A DNA stretch of 64,000 nucleotides from UBA5603 sp964501315 (GCA_964501315.1 CAZCSO010000005.1:21579-85578), one strand, 5' to 3'. Shown: positions 22,347 through 31,669, counted from the first letter of the stretch. Made by a program: numbers and translations. Notes: generated from the letters alone by a model not told the origin.

Positions 22347-23557
22347 AATGGCTTCAAAAAACACTGCTAATACTGTTAATTATCGGACTTGTCCCCTTGA
22401 GCTATAAGCCGATTGTTCGCGCCGAAAACGTCGTTGTCATCCATTTTTTCTACGAACAAACGTGTACGAACTGTCAAAAAATGTCTGATTACCTGGATGA
22501 AATCAAGGTTCAATACGGATCGAGCGTCGTGGTCGAATACTATGAAGTCTTGTTTGATGACGATGCCTCGGCATTGTATGCATCGGTCAAAGAAGCGTTT
22601 GGCGTCGAATCTGATGCGCGCATAACAACGCCGTTTACCGTTATCGGCGGAGTTTACCTTCCTGGATTTAACGATCAAGTCAAAAACGACGTACAAACGT
22701 TAATTTCGCGTTATTTATACACGCCTTACACCGATGTGGTTCAAAAAGTTATTGACGGAGAGACGGTTACGTCCGATGACATCGATACGTTATCACCATC
22801 GGTGTTGACCTTGCCGTTGTTAGGAGAAGTAAGGCTCGACGAGTTATCACTGTTTTTGGCTGCGGTGGTATTGGGTAGCGTCGATGGCTTTAATCCCTGT
22901 GCCATGTGGGTCTTGATTTTCCTAATTACGATGTTTATCAATTCCAAAAACCGAAAACGAATGTGGATTTTAGGATTTACCTTTTTGTTTACTTCCGCTC
23001 TGATGTACTACCTCATTATGGCTGCTTGGCTTCAAATTGCGCTTTCGTTGGTTTTGGTTACGTGGATCCGCATTTTGATTGGGGTTGTTGCATTTTCGTT
23101 CGGGGGCTATCAACTCTATAAATTTATCGATAACGCTCGCAAAAAAGACGTGGGATGCGAAGTCACCGACGCCGATCAAAAACGAAAACTCATCACCAAA
23201 ATCAGAAAAATCGTTTCCGAACGTCATTGGGTTTTAGCCATCATCGGCATTATGACCTTGGCCGTGAGCGTCAACTTGGTAGAATTGGCTTGTTCCGCAG
23301 GGTTACCGTTCTTGTTTACACAAGTGTTGGCCTATAACAACCTATCCCTCGCTACGACGTATTTATACATTGGTCTTTATGTCTTTTTCTTTTTACTCGA
23401 CGATTTGATTGTGTTTTCCATTGCGATGGTATCGTTCAAAGTGACGGGCATTTCCACCAAGTATGCCAAATGGTCGCAATTAATCGGTGGCATCATCATG
23501 GTGATCATTGCCGTACTCTTAATCTTTTTCCCCGAAATCATCAAATTCAACTTTTAA
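22343..23557 (+). CDS. DsbD/CcdA-like membrane thiol transporter with N-terminal extracytoplasmic thioredoxin domain
   Basis: 404 residues. The signal sequence (1-27, hydrophobic, ending VRAEN) leads to a thioredoxin/glutaredoxin-like domain with TCTNC (Cys41/Cys44) and cis-Pro TTPFTVI. Six or more TM helices follow from about residue 165. The membrane part carries Cys in VDGFNPCAMW and in LVELACSAGLP, the pair expected of DsbD/CcdA electron carriers. It should move reducing power from cytoplasmic thiols to the outside. Domain order (Trx first, TM second) is compatible with a self-contained relay. It ends the operon, before a strong terminator. Confidence 0.85.
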   Translation: MKWLQKTLLILLIIGLVPLSYKPIVRAENVVVIHFFYEQTCTNCQKMSDYLDEIKVQYGSSVVVEYYEVLFDDDASALYASVKEAFGVESDARITTPFTVIGGVYLPGFNDQVKNDVQTLISRYLYTPYTDVVQKVIDGETVTSDDIDTLSPSVLTLPLLGEVRLDELSLFLAAVVLGSVDGFNPCAMWVLIFLITMFINSKNRKRMWILGFTFLFTSALMYYLIMAAWLQIALSLVLVTWIRILIGVVAFSFGGYQLYKFIDNARKKDVGCEVTDADQKRKLITKIRKIVSERHWVLAIIGIMTLAVSVNLVELACSAGLPFLFTQVLAYNNLSLATTYLYIGLYVFFFLLDDLIVFSIAMVSFKVTGISTKYAKWSQLIGGIIMVIIAVLLIFFPEIIKFNF

Positions 23558-23579
23558 CCAGCTTCGGCTGGTTTTTTTT
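23556..23579 (+). terminator. intrinsic terminator of the lpd operon
   Basis: AACCAGC, UUCG tetraloop, GCTGGTT (23556-23573), then T run. Confidence 0.92.
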
Positions 23580-23635
23580 ATTTAGGTCATGATAGCGCTT
23601 TTCTAATCGTCCTAGACCCTTGTTTTTTGAATGAA

Positions 23636-23644
23636 TGGTATAAT
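23636..23644 (+). promoter_or_regulatory. extended -10 promoter of cysE-cysK
   Basis: TGGTATAAT (TATAAT 23639-23644), 19 bp before the cysE start. The leader is very short and holds no riboswitch or T-box. Confidence 0.5.
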
Positions 23645-23663
23645 GCAAGTGAGGAGGGATGTT

Positions 23664-24524
23664 ATGAACCGTTCAGAGATTATGCGTTTAATCGACGCTG
23701 ATTATCATCAAAACCCCATTAATAAAGATCATTGTTCTTGTAAAATGCCGTCCAATCGAGAAGTCAAACGCATTTTATCCTTGACGAAAGAACTCGTTTT
23801 TCCTGGTTATTTCGGCGCGCATAAAACCAAAGAAACCTTGACAAAATCGCAGACAAAACGAATTGTCAATCGTCTTTACCGTCGTTTGTATCGACAAATT
23901 GCATTTGCCTTGTTGTATACGACCGATAATCGTAAGAAATGTGATTTTGCAAAAATCGTCGAAGACCATACGTATGCCTATTTGGCGATGATACCGGAGT
24001 TAAGACGGGTCTTAATGACTGACTTAGAAGCGCATTTTGAAGGCGACCCTGCGGCGTATAACCGCGATCAAATCATTGTATCGTATCCAGGATTCTATGC
24101 CATCGGCGTTTATCGGATGGCGCACATCCTTTACGAACGAAATATCCCGCTCATTGCGAGAATGATGACGGAATTTGTTCACCGTGAAACCGGAATCGAC
24201 ATTCATCCCGGCGCAACCATCGGCGATTATTTCATGATTGACCATGGAACCGGTGTGGTTATTGGTGAAACAACCCACATTGGCCATCACGTCAAGCTTT
24301 ATCAAGGCGTTACGTTAGGAGCGCTTTCTACCAAAGGTGGTCAAGCTTTAAAAACCGTAAAACGGCATCCGACCATTGGCAATTACGTAACCATCTATGC
24401 GGGCGCATCGATATTGGGCGGATCTACCGAAATTGGTGATCACGCGACCATTGGATCGAATGCCTTTATCACACAATCGATTGAAGCGCATCAGCGCGTA
24501 TCCAATAAACCAAAAAATACGTAA
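23664..24524 (+). CDS. cysE: serine O-acetyltransferase
   Basis: Makes O-acetylserine from serine and acetyl-CoA, the first step of cysteine synthesis. 286 residues. The C-terminal half is a left-handed beta-helix with hexapeptide repeats (IDIHPGATIG, FMIDHGTGVVIGETTHIGHH, VTIYAGASILGG). The active-site His/Asp lie in DHGTGVVIGET. The long N-terminal helical region fits the EpsC-type enzymes. ATG 23664 has GGAGGG upstream; cysK follows after 15 bp. Confidence 0.94.
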   Translation: MNRSEIMRLIDADYHQNPINKDHCSCKMPSNREVKRILSLTKELVFPGYFGAHKTKETLTKSQTKRIVNRLYRRLYRQIAFALLYTTDNRKKCDFAKIVEDHTYAYLAMIPELRRVLMTDLEAHFEGDPAAYNRDQIIVSYPGFYAIGVYRMAHILYERNIPLIARMMTEFVHRETGIDIHPGATIGDYFMIDHGTGVVIGETTHIGHHVKLYQGVTLGALSTKGGQALKTVKRHPTIGNYVTIYAGASILGGSTEIGDHATIGSNAFITQSIEAHQRVSNKPKNT

Positions 24525-24539
24525 AAAGGAGATTATCGT

Positions 24540-25478
24540 ATGCTATACTCATCCATTATCGATACCATCGGAAAAACACCGATGGTGACCGTATCAAATT
24601 TAACGAAACAACTGGGATTAAACGTTACGTTGATGGTGAAAATTGAAGCCTTCAACCCCGGTTCGTCGATCAAAGACCGCATCGCCAAAGCGATGATTGA
24701 AGACGCAGAAGCGAAAGGACAATTGACAAAGGGCACCCTGATTATTGAACCGACCAGTGGTAATACAGGAATTGGACTGGCGATGGTCGGAGCCGCTAAA
24801 GGGTATGACGTAACACTCATCATGCCCGAAACGATGTCCGTAGAACGCCGTAAACTGATGAGTGCGTTTGGCGCAACCATTCTTCTTTCTGAAGGATCTA
24901 AAGGTATGAAAGGTGCCATCGCCAAAGCCCAAGAACTTCATGAAGCCAACCCAAACAGCGTGATTTTGTCTCAATTCGAAAATCCCGCGAACCCAAGAAT
25001 CCACTATGTGACTACCGGTCGCGAAATCGTTTCAGACAGCGATCGGCCTATCGACATATTTGTCAATGGCGTCGGTACCGGAGGATCGATTTCCGGCGTA
25101 GGACAGTATTTGAAGGAAGTCAATCCGAATACTCACATCGTTGCCGTAGAACCCAAAGCTTCACCGGTACTGTCCGGCGGTAATCCCGGAGCACATCCGC
25201 TTCAAGGAATCGGAGCCGGATTTATTCCAAAGACGCTTACGACTTCGATTTACGATGAAGTCGTACAAATTGAAAAAGAAGAAGCGTTTGAAGCAGCACG
25301 ATTGCTCGCAAAAACCGAAGGCATCTTAGCAGGAATTTCCTCAGGAGCAGCGTTAAGCGCTGCGATCAAGGTCGCTTCGAGAGCAGAATCCAAAGGTAAA
25401 ACCATCGTCGTGTTGTTAATGGATACCGGTGAACGGTATTTATCAACCGAATTATATCCTGATTTGTCTCAACGATAA
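24540..25478 (+). CDS. cysK: cysteine synthase (O-acetylserine sulfhydrylase)
   Basis: PLP enzyme of 312 residues making cysteine from O-acetylserine and sulfide. The PLP Lys lies in GSSIKDRIAKAM, followed by TSGNTGIGLAM and the phosphate loop GVGTGGSISGVG. GISSGAAL and the C-terminal GERYLSTELY are typical of CysK. Co-transcribed with cysE (RBS AAAGGAG). Together with the cysteine desulfurase upstream it makes this region a sulfur-assimilation and -delivery neighbourhood. Confidence 0.95.
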   Translation: MLYSSIIDTIGKTPMVTVSNLTKQLGLNVTLMVKIEAFNPGSSIKDRIAKAMIEDAEAKGQLTKGTLIIEPTSGNTGIGLAMVGAAKGYDVTLIMPETMSVERRKLMSAFGATILLSEGSKGMKGAIAKAQELHEANPNSVILSQFENPANPRIHYVTTGREIVSDSDRPIDIFVNGVGTGGSISGVGQYLKEVNPNTHIVAVEPKASPVLSGGNPGAHPLQGIGAGFIPKTLTTSIYDEVVQIEKEEAFEAARLLAKTEGILAGISSGAALSAAIKVASRAESKGKTIVVLLMDTGERYLSTELYPDLSQR

Positions 25479-25500
25479 CCGTTTAAACGGTTATTTTTTT
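25475..25500 (+). terminator. intrinsic terminator of cysE-cysK
   Basis: Perfect 20-bp palindrome ATAACCGTTT/AAACGGTTAT (25475-25494), overlapping the cysK stop, then seven T. Confidence 0.85.
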
Positions 25501-25534
25501 GTCAAAACATGAAAACGTTTTCAATATTAATTTC

Positions 25535-25561
25535 TTAGCACTCATCTCTTGACAGTGCTAA
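25535..25561 (+). promoter_or_regulatory. CIRCE element 1 of hsp20
   Basis: TTAGCACTC-N9-CAGTGCTAA: one mismatch to the HrcA consensus. It covers the -35 box of the hsp20 promoter. Confidence 0.9.
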
Positions 25562-25576
25562 CATATGTGATATAAT
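25549..25576 (+). promoter_or_regulatory. promoter of hsp20
   Basis: TTGACA (25549-25554), 16 bp, TATAAT (25571-25576). Confidence 0.8.
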
Positions 25577-25580
25577 AGAG

Positions 25581-25607
25581 TTGGCACTGAAGGATGAAGA
25601 GTGCTAA
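25581..25607 (+). promoter_or_regulatory. second, degenerate CIRCE-like element of hsp20
   Basis: TTGGCACTG-N9-GAGTGCTAA: two mismatches in the left arm, perfect right arm, same 9-9-9 geometry. It lies over the predicted transcription start and in the 5' leader. Confidence 0.7.
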
Positions 25608-25633
25608 AAACTATCTATTATGGAGGTAATCTT

Positions 25634-26053
25634 ATGAATAGCATTATTAAACGTAACAATGATTTATCTTTTTTCGATGATTTCTTTGATGGCTTCTTTT
25701 CGAAACCGTTGGTATCGGGTACATCGCCGTTAATGAGAACCGATATCAAGGAACTAGAAAACGGATATGAACTTGAACTCGATGTTCCTGGATTTGGAAA
25801 AGACGACATTAAGATTTCTCTTGAAAAAGGCTACTTGACGGTTGAAGTCAAAAAGGATGAATCAAACGAAAAGAAGAACGTTCGCTACTTACGTCAAGAA
25901 CGGGTTTACTCAAGCTGCGCTCGTAGTTTCTATGTCGGTGAAGAAATCGCTGAAAACGACATCAAGGCCAACTACGACAAAGGCATTTTGTCCTTGTTTA
26001 TTCCAAAACAAGGAACCAATGTCAAAGAAAAGAAATACATCACGATTGAATAA
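25634..26053 (+). CDS. small heat-shock protein (Hsp20/alpha-crystallin family)
   Basis: ATP-independent holdase of 139 residues. It has an N-terminal Phe-rich arm (DLSFFDDFFDGFF) and an alpha-crystallin domain with ELDVPGFGKDDIKISLEKGYLTV and the closing YDKGILSLFIPKQ. A C-terminal I-x-I anchor (KYITIE) would join oligomers. GGAGGT at 25622-25627 sets ATG 25634. Regulated by two CIRCE-like sites, so it should belong with clpB to an HrcA regulon; hrcA itself is outside the window. Confidence 0.94.
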   Translation: MNSIIKRNNDLSFFDDFFDGFFSKPLVSGTSPLMRTDIKELENGYELELDVPGFGKDDIKISLEKGYLTVEVKKDESNEKKNVRYLRQERVYSSCARSFYVGEEIAENDIKANYDKGILSLFIPKQGTNVKEKKYITIE

Positions 26054-26058
26054 CGTTA

Positions 26059-26086
26059 AAAACCTCGGGCCAACCGAGGTTTTTTC
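26059..26086 (+). terminator. intrinsic terminator of hsp20
   Basis: AAAACCTCGG/CCGAGGTTTT with a short loop, then T. Confidence 0.85.
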
Positions 26087-26129
26087 TTTATAAAAAATGC
26101 AAGGTACCGTTAAAAATTAACAAAAACCA

Positions 26130-26138
26130 TGATATAAT
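26130..26138 (+). promoter_or_regulatory. extended -10 promoter of the addB-addA operon
   Basis: TGATATAAT (TATAAT 26133-26138); no clear -35. Confidence 0.5.
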
Positions 26139-26162
26139 AATGATTAAAAAGTGGGTGAATGC

Positions 26163-28478
26163 ATGCGCGAACTGCTCGAGTGGATTAAAACACAACCGAG
26201 GGTACCTTGGATCTACCTTTCGACCGATCAACGTCGATCGTTTTTAACGTTGGTTGCAAGTGAGCCCACATTTGTCGCGTTTCGATTACTTAATAACGAT
26301 TTGATCGAAGACGAATGCGATTCTGCCTTACCTTGGATTCTTCACGCCAATCACTCTTATTCCTTCGACGAAGCACGGAAAATAATCGCTATTTTGCCAC
26401 ATCTCAATCTCCATAAGCACTATCAATCCGAGCGCTTGACAATCCTACAAAGACTCAAAGATAAATTGATAACAGACAATCTTGTCAAAGTCGTTAACCG
26501 GACTTTTTTAAACGATCAACTCATCGGTTGTGGCTATGATCCGCTCTATCCCAAGCGACTCGATGATTATTCGCTTCACTACATCGAACCTACTATAAAC
26601 CATCCGAATCACATTCCGCTCGATACGTGTATTGATGCCCAAGAACAAGTGCACGCAGTCATTCAAACGATTGATGCCTTACTGCAAAAAGGCATCGACT
26701 GCAACGCCATTAAAATTATCAATGCGACCGTTTTGGATGGTTGGTTGTTAAAAAAAGAAGCTCGTTTCTACGGATTTACCCTTCATACGGAAAATCGTCG
26801 ACCGCTTGATTCGTATCCAGACATTATGAATTTACTGAACGATGCCAGCCAGTCAACGCTTTTGGAAGCCTTTTTGAACTGGAAACCGTATAACCGTGAC
26901 TTAATTGCAGCGGTTCAACCGCTGTTCATCGATTACCCACACGAAGCTCAGATCGATAACGGCTTCGTCCATGATTGGTTCCATCATCAAACCATGGCAG
27001 ATCCCATCTTAGAAAACACCATCGAAGTGATCCCTTTGGAACGATGGATTCCCTCTCAGGATGAGCATGCTCTGATTATGAACTATTCAGAACCTGGGTT
27101 AATTAACTACCGTCAAAATAGCGATTATTTGACCGATAATGAAAAAAGCGAATGCGGATTACGGACCTCCGAAACAGAAAACACATTGTTACGGAAGAAA
27201 CTACGTTCCTTACTGCTTAGCAACGCCCCCATTCACTTGTTTCATCCACAAGTCATCGATGCCAAACCAACACAAATACCCGATTTGATTGAAAACGAGT
27301 ATTTGCTTGTCAATCCGTGGAAACTATCGTGTTCCTCCCCTCTTTATGGGAAGGATTTTTGGCGTTTGCAGACGGCTAAATGGCGTTATTTGGATAAAAA
27401 GAAACTTCCCTTGCCGGATGGTGTAGAACCCTATTTGAATCAACTTGCATCGATGCCATACAACCCACAAACGAAACCCTTATCAAAATCGATGACGTCA
27501 CGATTGTTAAAAAAAGGATTTACGTTTTCAGCAACGAACTTAGAAAGTTTCAACGCCTGTCATTTTCGTTTCTTATTGGATTACCTACTAAAATTATCGC
27601 CGAAAGAGACCACGCTTCCTTTGATTATCGGCAATGTTACGCACGCCATATTATCAAAATGGGATGACGAATCTTTTGATTTTGAGCAACTTACTCATCA
27701 AGCATTAGTGCCCTATGAGCCCTTATCAGATGCTGATTCACTTCAAATGAAGCTCTATTTAAATCGTTTTAAGACGGTTATGGATCATCTTAGAGCGTTT
27801 TCTCAGTCCACACGCTTTACGACGCTCGGAAGAGAACTTCCCGTTACCGTTTCGCTTCGTGATTCGTACAAAATGACGGGTACCATCGATTGGTTGTTAG
27901 GATACGAAACAATCGATAAATCTTTTCCGGTCGTTATCGATTATAAAACCGGGAGTAAAGATTTTGATCGTTATTTATTTAACAAAGGCATCGATATTCA
28001 ACCGATTTATTACTTGAATTTGCTTCATAAATGGCGTCAGAACCCTCAAGAGCCGTTCGGATTCTTTTACCAACCGTTGACCTTGCCACATTTGAAGAAA
28101 GATTTAAAGAATCTATCCATTAAAAAAGCACTTAAACTCCGAGGTATCTGCGTAAACTCACCGTCTCTTTTCGAAGCGCTAACGACCAATAACGATATCT
28201 CAGGCATCAAAATGACCGCCAGTGGTGCGTTGTCTTCTAAATCCCGTTTGATTACCGATGAGGAAATGAAGCAACTTATCGTTTCCATCGATACCCTGAT
28301 TGAAACCGCCATTAACCACCTTGAACAAGGTGATTTTGCGATATCACCCGTCATGGGCAAACGTCGTTACGACGATTCGCCGTCCTGCCAGTATTGTCCT
28401 TATCATGGTATTTGTTACTCAGCCAATACGATGACGGACACCGGACAAGAAAGTGAGATGAACGACGAAGATGACTAA
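26163..28478 (+). CDS. addB: AddB/RexB-like nuclease, reduced form
   Basis: Second subunit of the AddAB double-strand-break resection complex. Here 771 residues, against about 1,100-1,200 in Bacillus. The C-terminal PD-(D/E)XK nuclease is intact: GFTFSATNLESFNACHFRFLL, then VVIDYKTGS (catalytic D-x-K). The iron-sulfur staple is the Cys of FNACHF plus SCQYCPYHGIC. I see no Walker A in the N-terminal half, which resembles a shrunken inactive helicase. It starts at ATG 26163 (GGGTGA upstream; a GTG at 26151 is less likely) and overlaps addA by 8 bp. Confidence 0.82.
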   Translation: MRELLEWIKTQPRVPWIYLSTDQRRSFLTLVASEPTFVAFRLLNNDLIEDECDSALPWILHANHSYSFDEARKIIAILPHLNLHKHYQSERLTILQRLKDKLITDNLVKVVNRTFLNDQLIGCGYDPLYPKRLDDYSLHYIEPTINHPNHIPLDTCIDAQEQVHAVIQTIDALLQKGIDCNAIKIINATVLDGWLLKKEARFYGFTLHTENRRPLDSYPDIMNLLNDASQSTLLEAFLNWKPYNRDLIAAVQPLFIDYPHEAQIDNGFVHDWFHHQTMADPILENTIEVIPLERWIPSQDEHALIMNYSEPGLINYRQNSDYLTDNEKSECGLRTSETENTLLRKKLRSLLLSNAPIHLFHPQVIDAKPTQIPDLIENEYLLVNPWKLSCSSPLYGKDFWRLQTAKWRYLDKKKLPLPDGVEPYLNQLASMPYNPQTKPLSKSMTSRLLKKGFTFSATNLESFNACHFRFLLDYLLKLSPKETTLPLIIGNVTHAILSKWDDESFDFEQLTHQALVPYEPLSDADSLQMKLYLNRFKTVMDHLRAFSQSTRFTTLGRELPVTVSLRDSYKMTGTIDWLLGYETIDKSFPVVIDYKTGSKDFDRYLFNKGIDIQPIYYLNLLHKWRQNPQEPFGFFYQPLTLPHLKKDLKNLSIKKALKLRGICVNSPSLFEALTTNNDISGIKMTASGALSSKSRLITDEEMKQLIVSIDTLIETAINHLEQGDFAISPVMGKRRYDDSPSCQYCPYHGICYSANTMTDTGQESEMNDEDD

Positions 28479-31400
28479 TACCCAAGAGCAACAAGCCGCC
28501 ATCGACACCAAAGGTTGCAATTTATTAATCAGTGCGGGAGCCGGTTCGGGAAAAACCACGGTTCTCAGCGAACGTGTGATTCGCATATTGGAAGACGGCG
28601 TTGATATCGATCGACTGATTATATTGACGTTCACCAATGCGGCCGCTGCCGAAATGCGGCATCGAATCAAAGCGAAGATTATGGATCGACCGCATTTGGC
28701 ATCTCAATTGATTAAATTGGAAAACGCGACGATTTCGACGTTTGACAGTTTTTGTCTAAACCTTGTAAGACAGTACCACTATGTGTTGGGATTGCCGAGC
28801 GACATTGGTATTGCCGATGACATTTTACTTCACGATTTGTATGAAAAAGAATTGACGAACGTCTTTGAACGGCACTATCAAAACCAAGATAAAGCATTTG
28901 TTGATGCCTTAACGCGTTTGTACGATAAAAACGATCGCTTGTTAAAAGAGGGTGTCCGAACGCTATTGAACGGAATACAAATGATTCCCAATCGATTAGC
29001 ATACTTACATAATTTAGAATCATGGATGTATTCCAAAGAACACATTACCCAATCACTCGAAGATTTCTCTGAATACCTCCGTCAAGAAGTCATCAGCGTT
29101 TCGAAATCCATTCAACAGTTCCTTCAATCGGGCATTCATGAAATCCATCCAAAATTGAAAGAATTTTATCAAAGCGTCGAATCCATCTACGGTTTTTTGC
29201 TGGAAGATTATTCATTTGACGCTACGTTTAGTCAATGGGTTAATCTCGATAGCAATCCGACGCTTCCTCGAAAATCGAAAGATTTGGACGAGGAATCAAT
29301 AGCTCCAATCAAAGCTATATTCGAGCCCATCAAAAAACACATTTCTGATGTAAAAAAGCAACTGCAATCGTTATTTTCTTCGAATCAAACCGATTTGGTG
29401 CGTGCCATTGACGAAACCCGTCCAACGGTATCGCTTATTATCAAACTGACTAGTGAATGGCTCGAAGCGATATCAAAACGTCAAAAAGAACTCAATCTTT
29501 ACGATTTTACGGATATGATGCAGTATGCGATTACGTTATTAGAAACCAACCCGTCGATTCGAAACAGCCTTAAAGACACGACTTACGAAATCATGATTGA
29601 TGAATACCAAGATACCAACGATCTTCAAGATTATCTGATTGGCCTCTTTGAAAATAACAATACCTTCATGGTCGGAGATGCAAAACAATCCATATATGGT
29701 TTCCGAAATGCAAACCCGAAAAACTTTGTAAAAAAATTCCATCGTTATCAAGCCAACGATGGCGGTAAAACCATCGTATTACGGGATAATTTCCGGTCTC
29801 GTTCAACCGTCATCGATGCCGTCAACACCCTGTTTTCACCGCTGATGGATGAAGCAATGGGCGGATTGGATTATATAAACCAACAAGCTTTGGTGTTTGC
29901 CAACCATCAATACGATCTAGAAGGTTCCATGGACGCAAGCGTAGAAACGATCCATTACCATGAGCCCGAAGCCGAAGAACTCGCCGCAGTCGATGAAGAA
30001 GTATCTATCATAATTCAACGAATCAAAACGTTGATTGAGAACAAAACCCCTGTCTTGGTCATGGGTAAAACACCGCATTATCGACCGATTGACTATAAAG
30101 ACATCTGTATCTTGATTGACCGAAAAAGCGATTTCGATCGGTATGCCAACGGATTTAATGAGGCCGATATTCCCCTCGATGTAATCCAGGATGAACCGAT
30201 GAAAGCTTCTTCGGAAGTTTTGTTTTTGTATCAATCGTTACGTTTGATGGATTGTATCGTCAATCCAGATACCGCTCAAAGTCATCTAAAATCGGCCTTT
30301 TTCGGAGTAGCCCGTTCGTTTGTGTATCAGATTGAGGATGAAATCATCATCGAAGCGATTTTGGACGGCTTCTTAAATTCAATCGACGGATTCAAGTCTT
30401 TACATTCAAACCCCACGTTTTCAAAGCTCATCGAAGATACCTGCACGTTAGCGGAAGCATCGAAGGTTTTACCGGTCGATGCTTTTATCCAACGATGGGT
30501 TGAACAAATCCAACTTTATTCCGTCATTGACTGTCTTGATAACCCATCGCAAGTAGAACAAAAACTGGACGGTTTGTTCAACCGAATTCAGGCTTTATCA
30601 CCATTTTCGTTTGCAAATTTGGCTCACTATTTTGAACAGGTTTATGAAAATCAAGATTTGGACTTGGTATATTCTGAACCCCTTCAATTATCGAAAAACC
30701 AAGTCAAACTCATGACTATCCACAAATCCAAAGGACTTGAATTCCCTGTCTGTTTTTATCCGGGGCTCGATAAACGCTTTAATGTTCAAGAGTGGAATCA
30801 AGCGATAATTTTTCACCCCGACTACGGATTGGTTATCAAAGCGGAAGACAATGGCTTTTACGATACCTTATGGAAAATGTTAATCAAGCAAAAGGCGAAA
30901 TTATCCGAACAGTCCGAACGCATTCGTTTGTTTTACGTTGCGATGACGCGAGCCAAGGAAAAACTGATTTTTCTAATTAACGAAGATCGGTCAAACCCAA
31001 CATCGATGTTTGACGAACATGGCAAAGTAGCGCTAGAAGAACGCATGAAATTCATGAATTTCCATGCGTATTTCGATCACGTCCCTAAGACACTGGCTTG
31101 GGCAACCGACTGCATTGCTTCGCCCATAAAACAAGCTACACCCTCGAAGCCCTCAAAGCCAACCATACAAGCAGAGTGGACCTTTTTATCGAGAAATATT
31201 CAACCGGTTGAGTTACCGCGTCGTCTTAGTTCAAAACCCATAAGCGCTGACTTCATGGCCCTAAAAGAACGACTAAAGAGGGGTACGGAATTACATAAGG
31301 TGTTTGAAACGTTTGATTTTCGTCATATCGAAGCCGCTTTAAACCGATTATCTAAAAACGAACAAAGCATGATGAAACGCTTTTTAGCGCATCAAGAAGT

Positions 31401-31668
31401 CCAATCAATAGCTACGGGACGTTGTTACCAGGAGTATCCGTTCATGGACTTCGTGAACGGTGAAGAACAATCGGGCGTCATCGATTTGGTTGTTGACTAC
31501 GACGATCACATTGATCTCATCGACTACAAACTGAAGACGATTGATGACGAAGCCTATCAAAAACAATTGTCGACGTATCGAAACTATCTAGCCAAAAAGT
31601 TCAACAAACCGATTTTTAGTTATTTGTATTCTATTCGTGACAATCGATTTGAAAAGGTTGGTGACTAA
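28471..31668 (+). CDS. addA: AddA-like helicase-nuclease
   Basis: UvrD-family SF1 helicase with a C-terminal nuclease, 1,065 residues. It unwinds and trims broken DNA ends for RecA loading. Motifs in order: Q motif TNTQEQQAAID, Walker A SAGAGSGKTT, LTFTNAAAAEMR (Ia), IDEYQDTND (II), VGDAKQSIYGFRNA (III), LRDNFRSR (IV), MTIHKSKGLEFPV (V), LFYVAMTRAKEKL (VI). The PD-(D/E)XK nuclease is seen as RGTELHKVFE and SGVIDLVVDY..IDLIDYKLKT near the end. It is somewhat shorter than Bacillus AddA (1,232). The start overlaps addB. Confidence 0.92.
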   Translation: MTNTQEQQAAIDTKGCNLLISAGAGSGKTTVLSERVIRILEDGVDIDRLIILTFTNAAAAEMRHRIKAKIMDRPHLASQLIKLENATISTFDSFCLNLVRQYHYVLGLPSDIGIADDILLHDLYEKELTNVFERHYQNQDKAFVDALTRLYDKNDRLLKEGVRTLLNGIQMIPNRLAYLHNLESWMYSKEHITQSLEDFSEYLRQEVISVSKSIQQFLQSGIHEIHPKLKEFYQSVESIYGFLLEDYSFDATFSQWVNLDSNPTLPRKSKDLDEESIAPIKAIFEPIKKHISDVKKQLQSLFSSNQTDLVRAIDETRPTVSLIIKLTSEWLEAISKRQKELNLYDFTDMMQYAITLLETNPSIRNSLKDTTYEIMIDEYQDTNDLQDYLIGLFENNNTFMVGDAKQSIYGFRNANPKNFVKKFHRYQANDGGKTIVLRDNFRSRSTVIDAVNTLFSPLMDEAMGGLDYINQQALVFANHQYDLEGSMDASVETIHYHEPEAEELAAVDEEVSIIIQRIKTLIENKTPVLVMGKTPHYRPIDYKDICILIDRKSDFDRYANGFNEADIPLDVIQDEPMKASSEVLFLYQSLRLMDCIVNPDTAQSHLKSAFFGVARSFVYQIEDEIIIEAILDGFLNSIDGFKSLHSNPTFSKLIEDTCTLAEASKVLPVDAFIQRWVEQIQLYSVIDCLDNPSQVEQKLDGLFNRIQALSPFSFANLAHYFEQVYENQDLDLVYSEPLQLSKNQVKLMTIHKSKGLEFPVCFYPGLDKRFNVQEWNQAIIFHPDYGLVIKAEDNGFYDTLWKMLIKQKAKLSEQSERIRLFYVAMTRAKEKLIFLINEDRSNPTSMFDEHGKVALEERMKFMNFHAYFDHVPKTLAWATDCIASPIKQATPSKPSKPTIQAEWTFLSRNIQPVELPRRLSSKPISADFMALKERLKRGTELHKVFETFDFRHIEAALNRLSKNEQSMMKRFLAHQEVQSIATGRCYQEYPFMDFVNGEEQSGVIDLVVDYDDHIDLIDYKLKTIDDEAYQKQLSTYRNYLAKKFNKPIFSYLYSIRDNRFEKVGD

Positions 31669-31669
31669 A

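Noticed and set aside
23580..23663. T-box or S-box riboswitch before cysE-cysK
   Set aside because: The leader after the -10 box is only about 15 nt, too short for either.
25475..25494. Perfect 20-bp palindrome as an operator or attachment site
   Set aside because: It is followed by seven T at the end of cysK and is simply a terminator.
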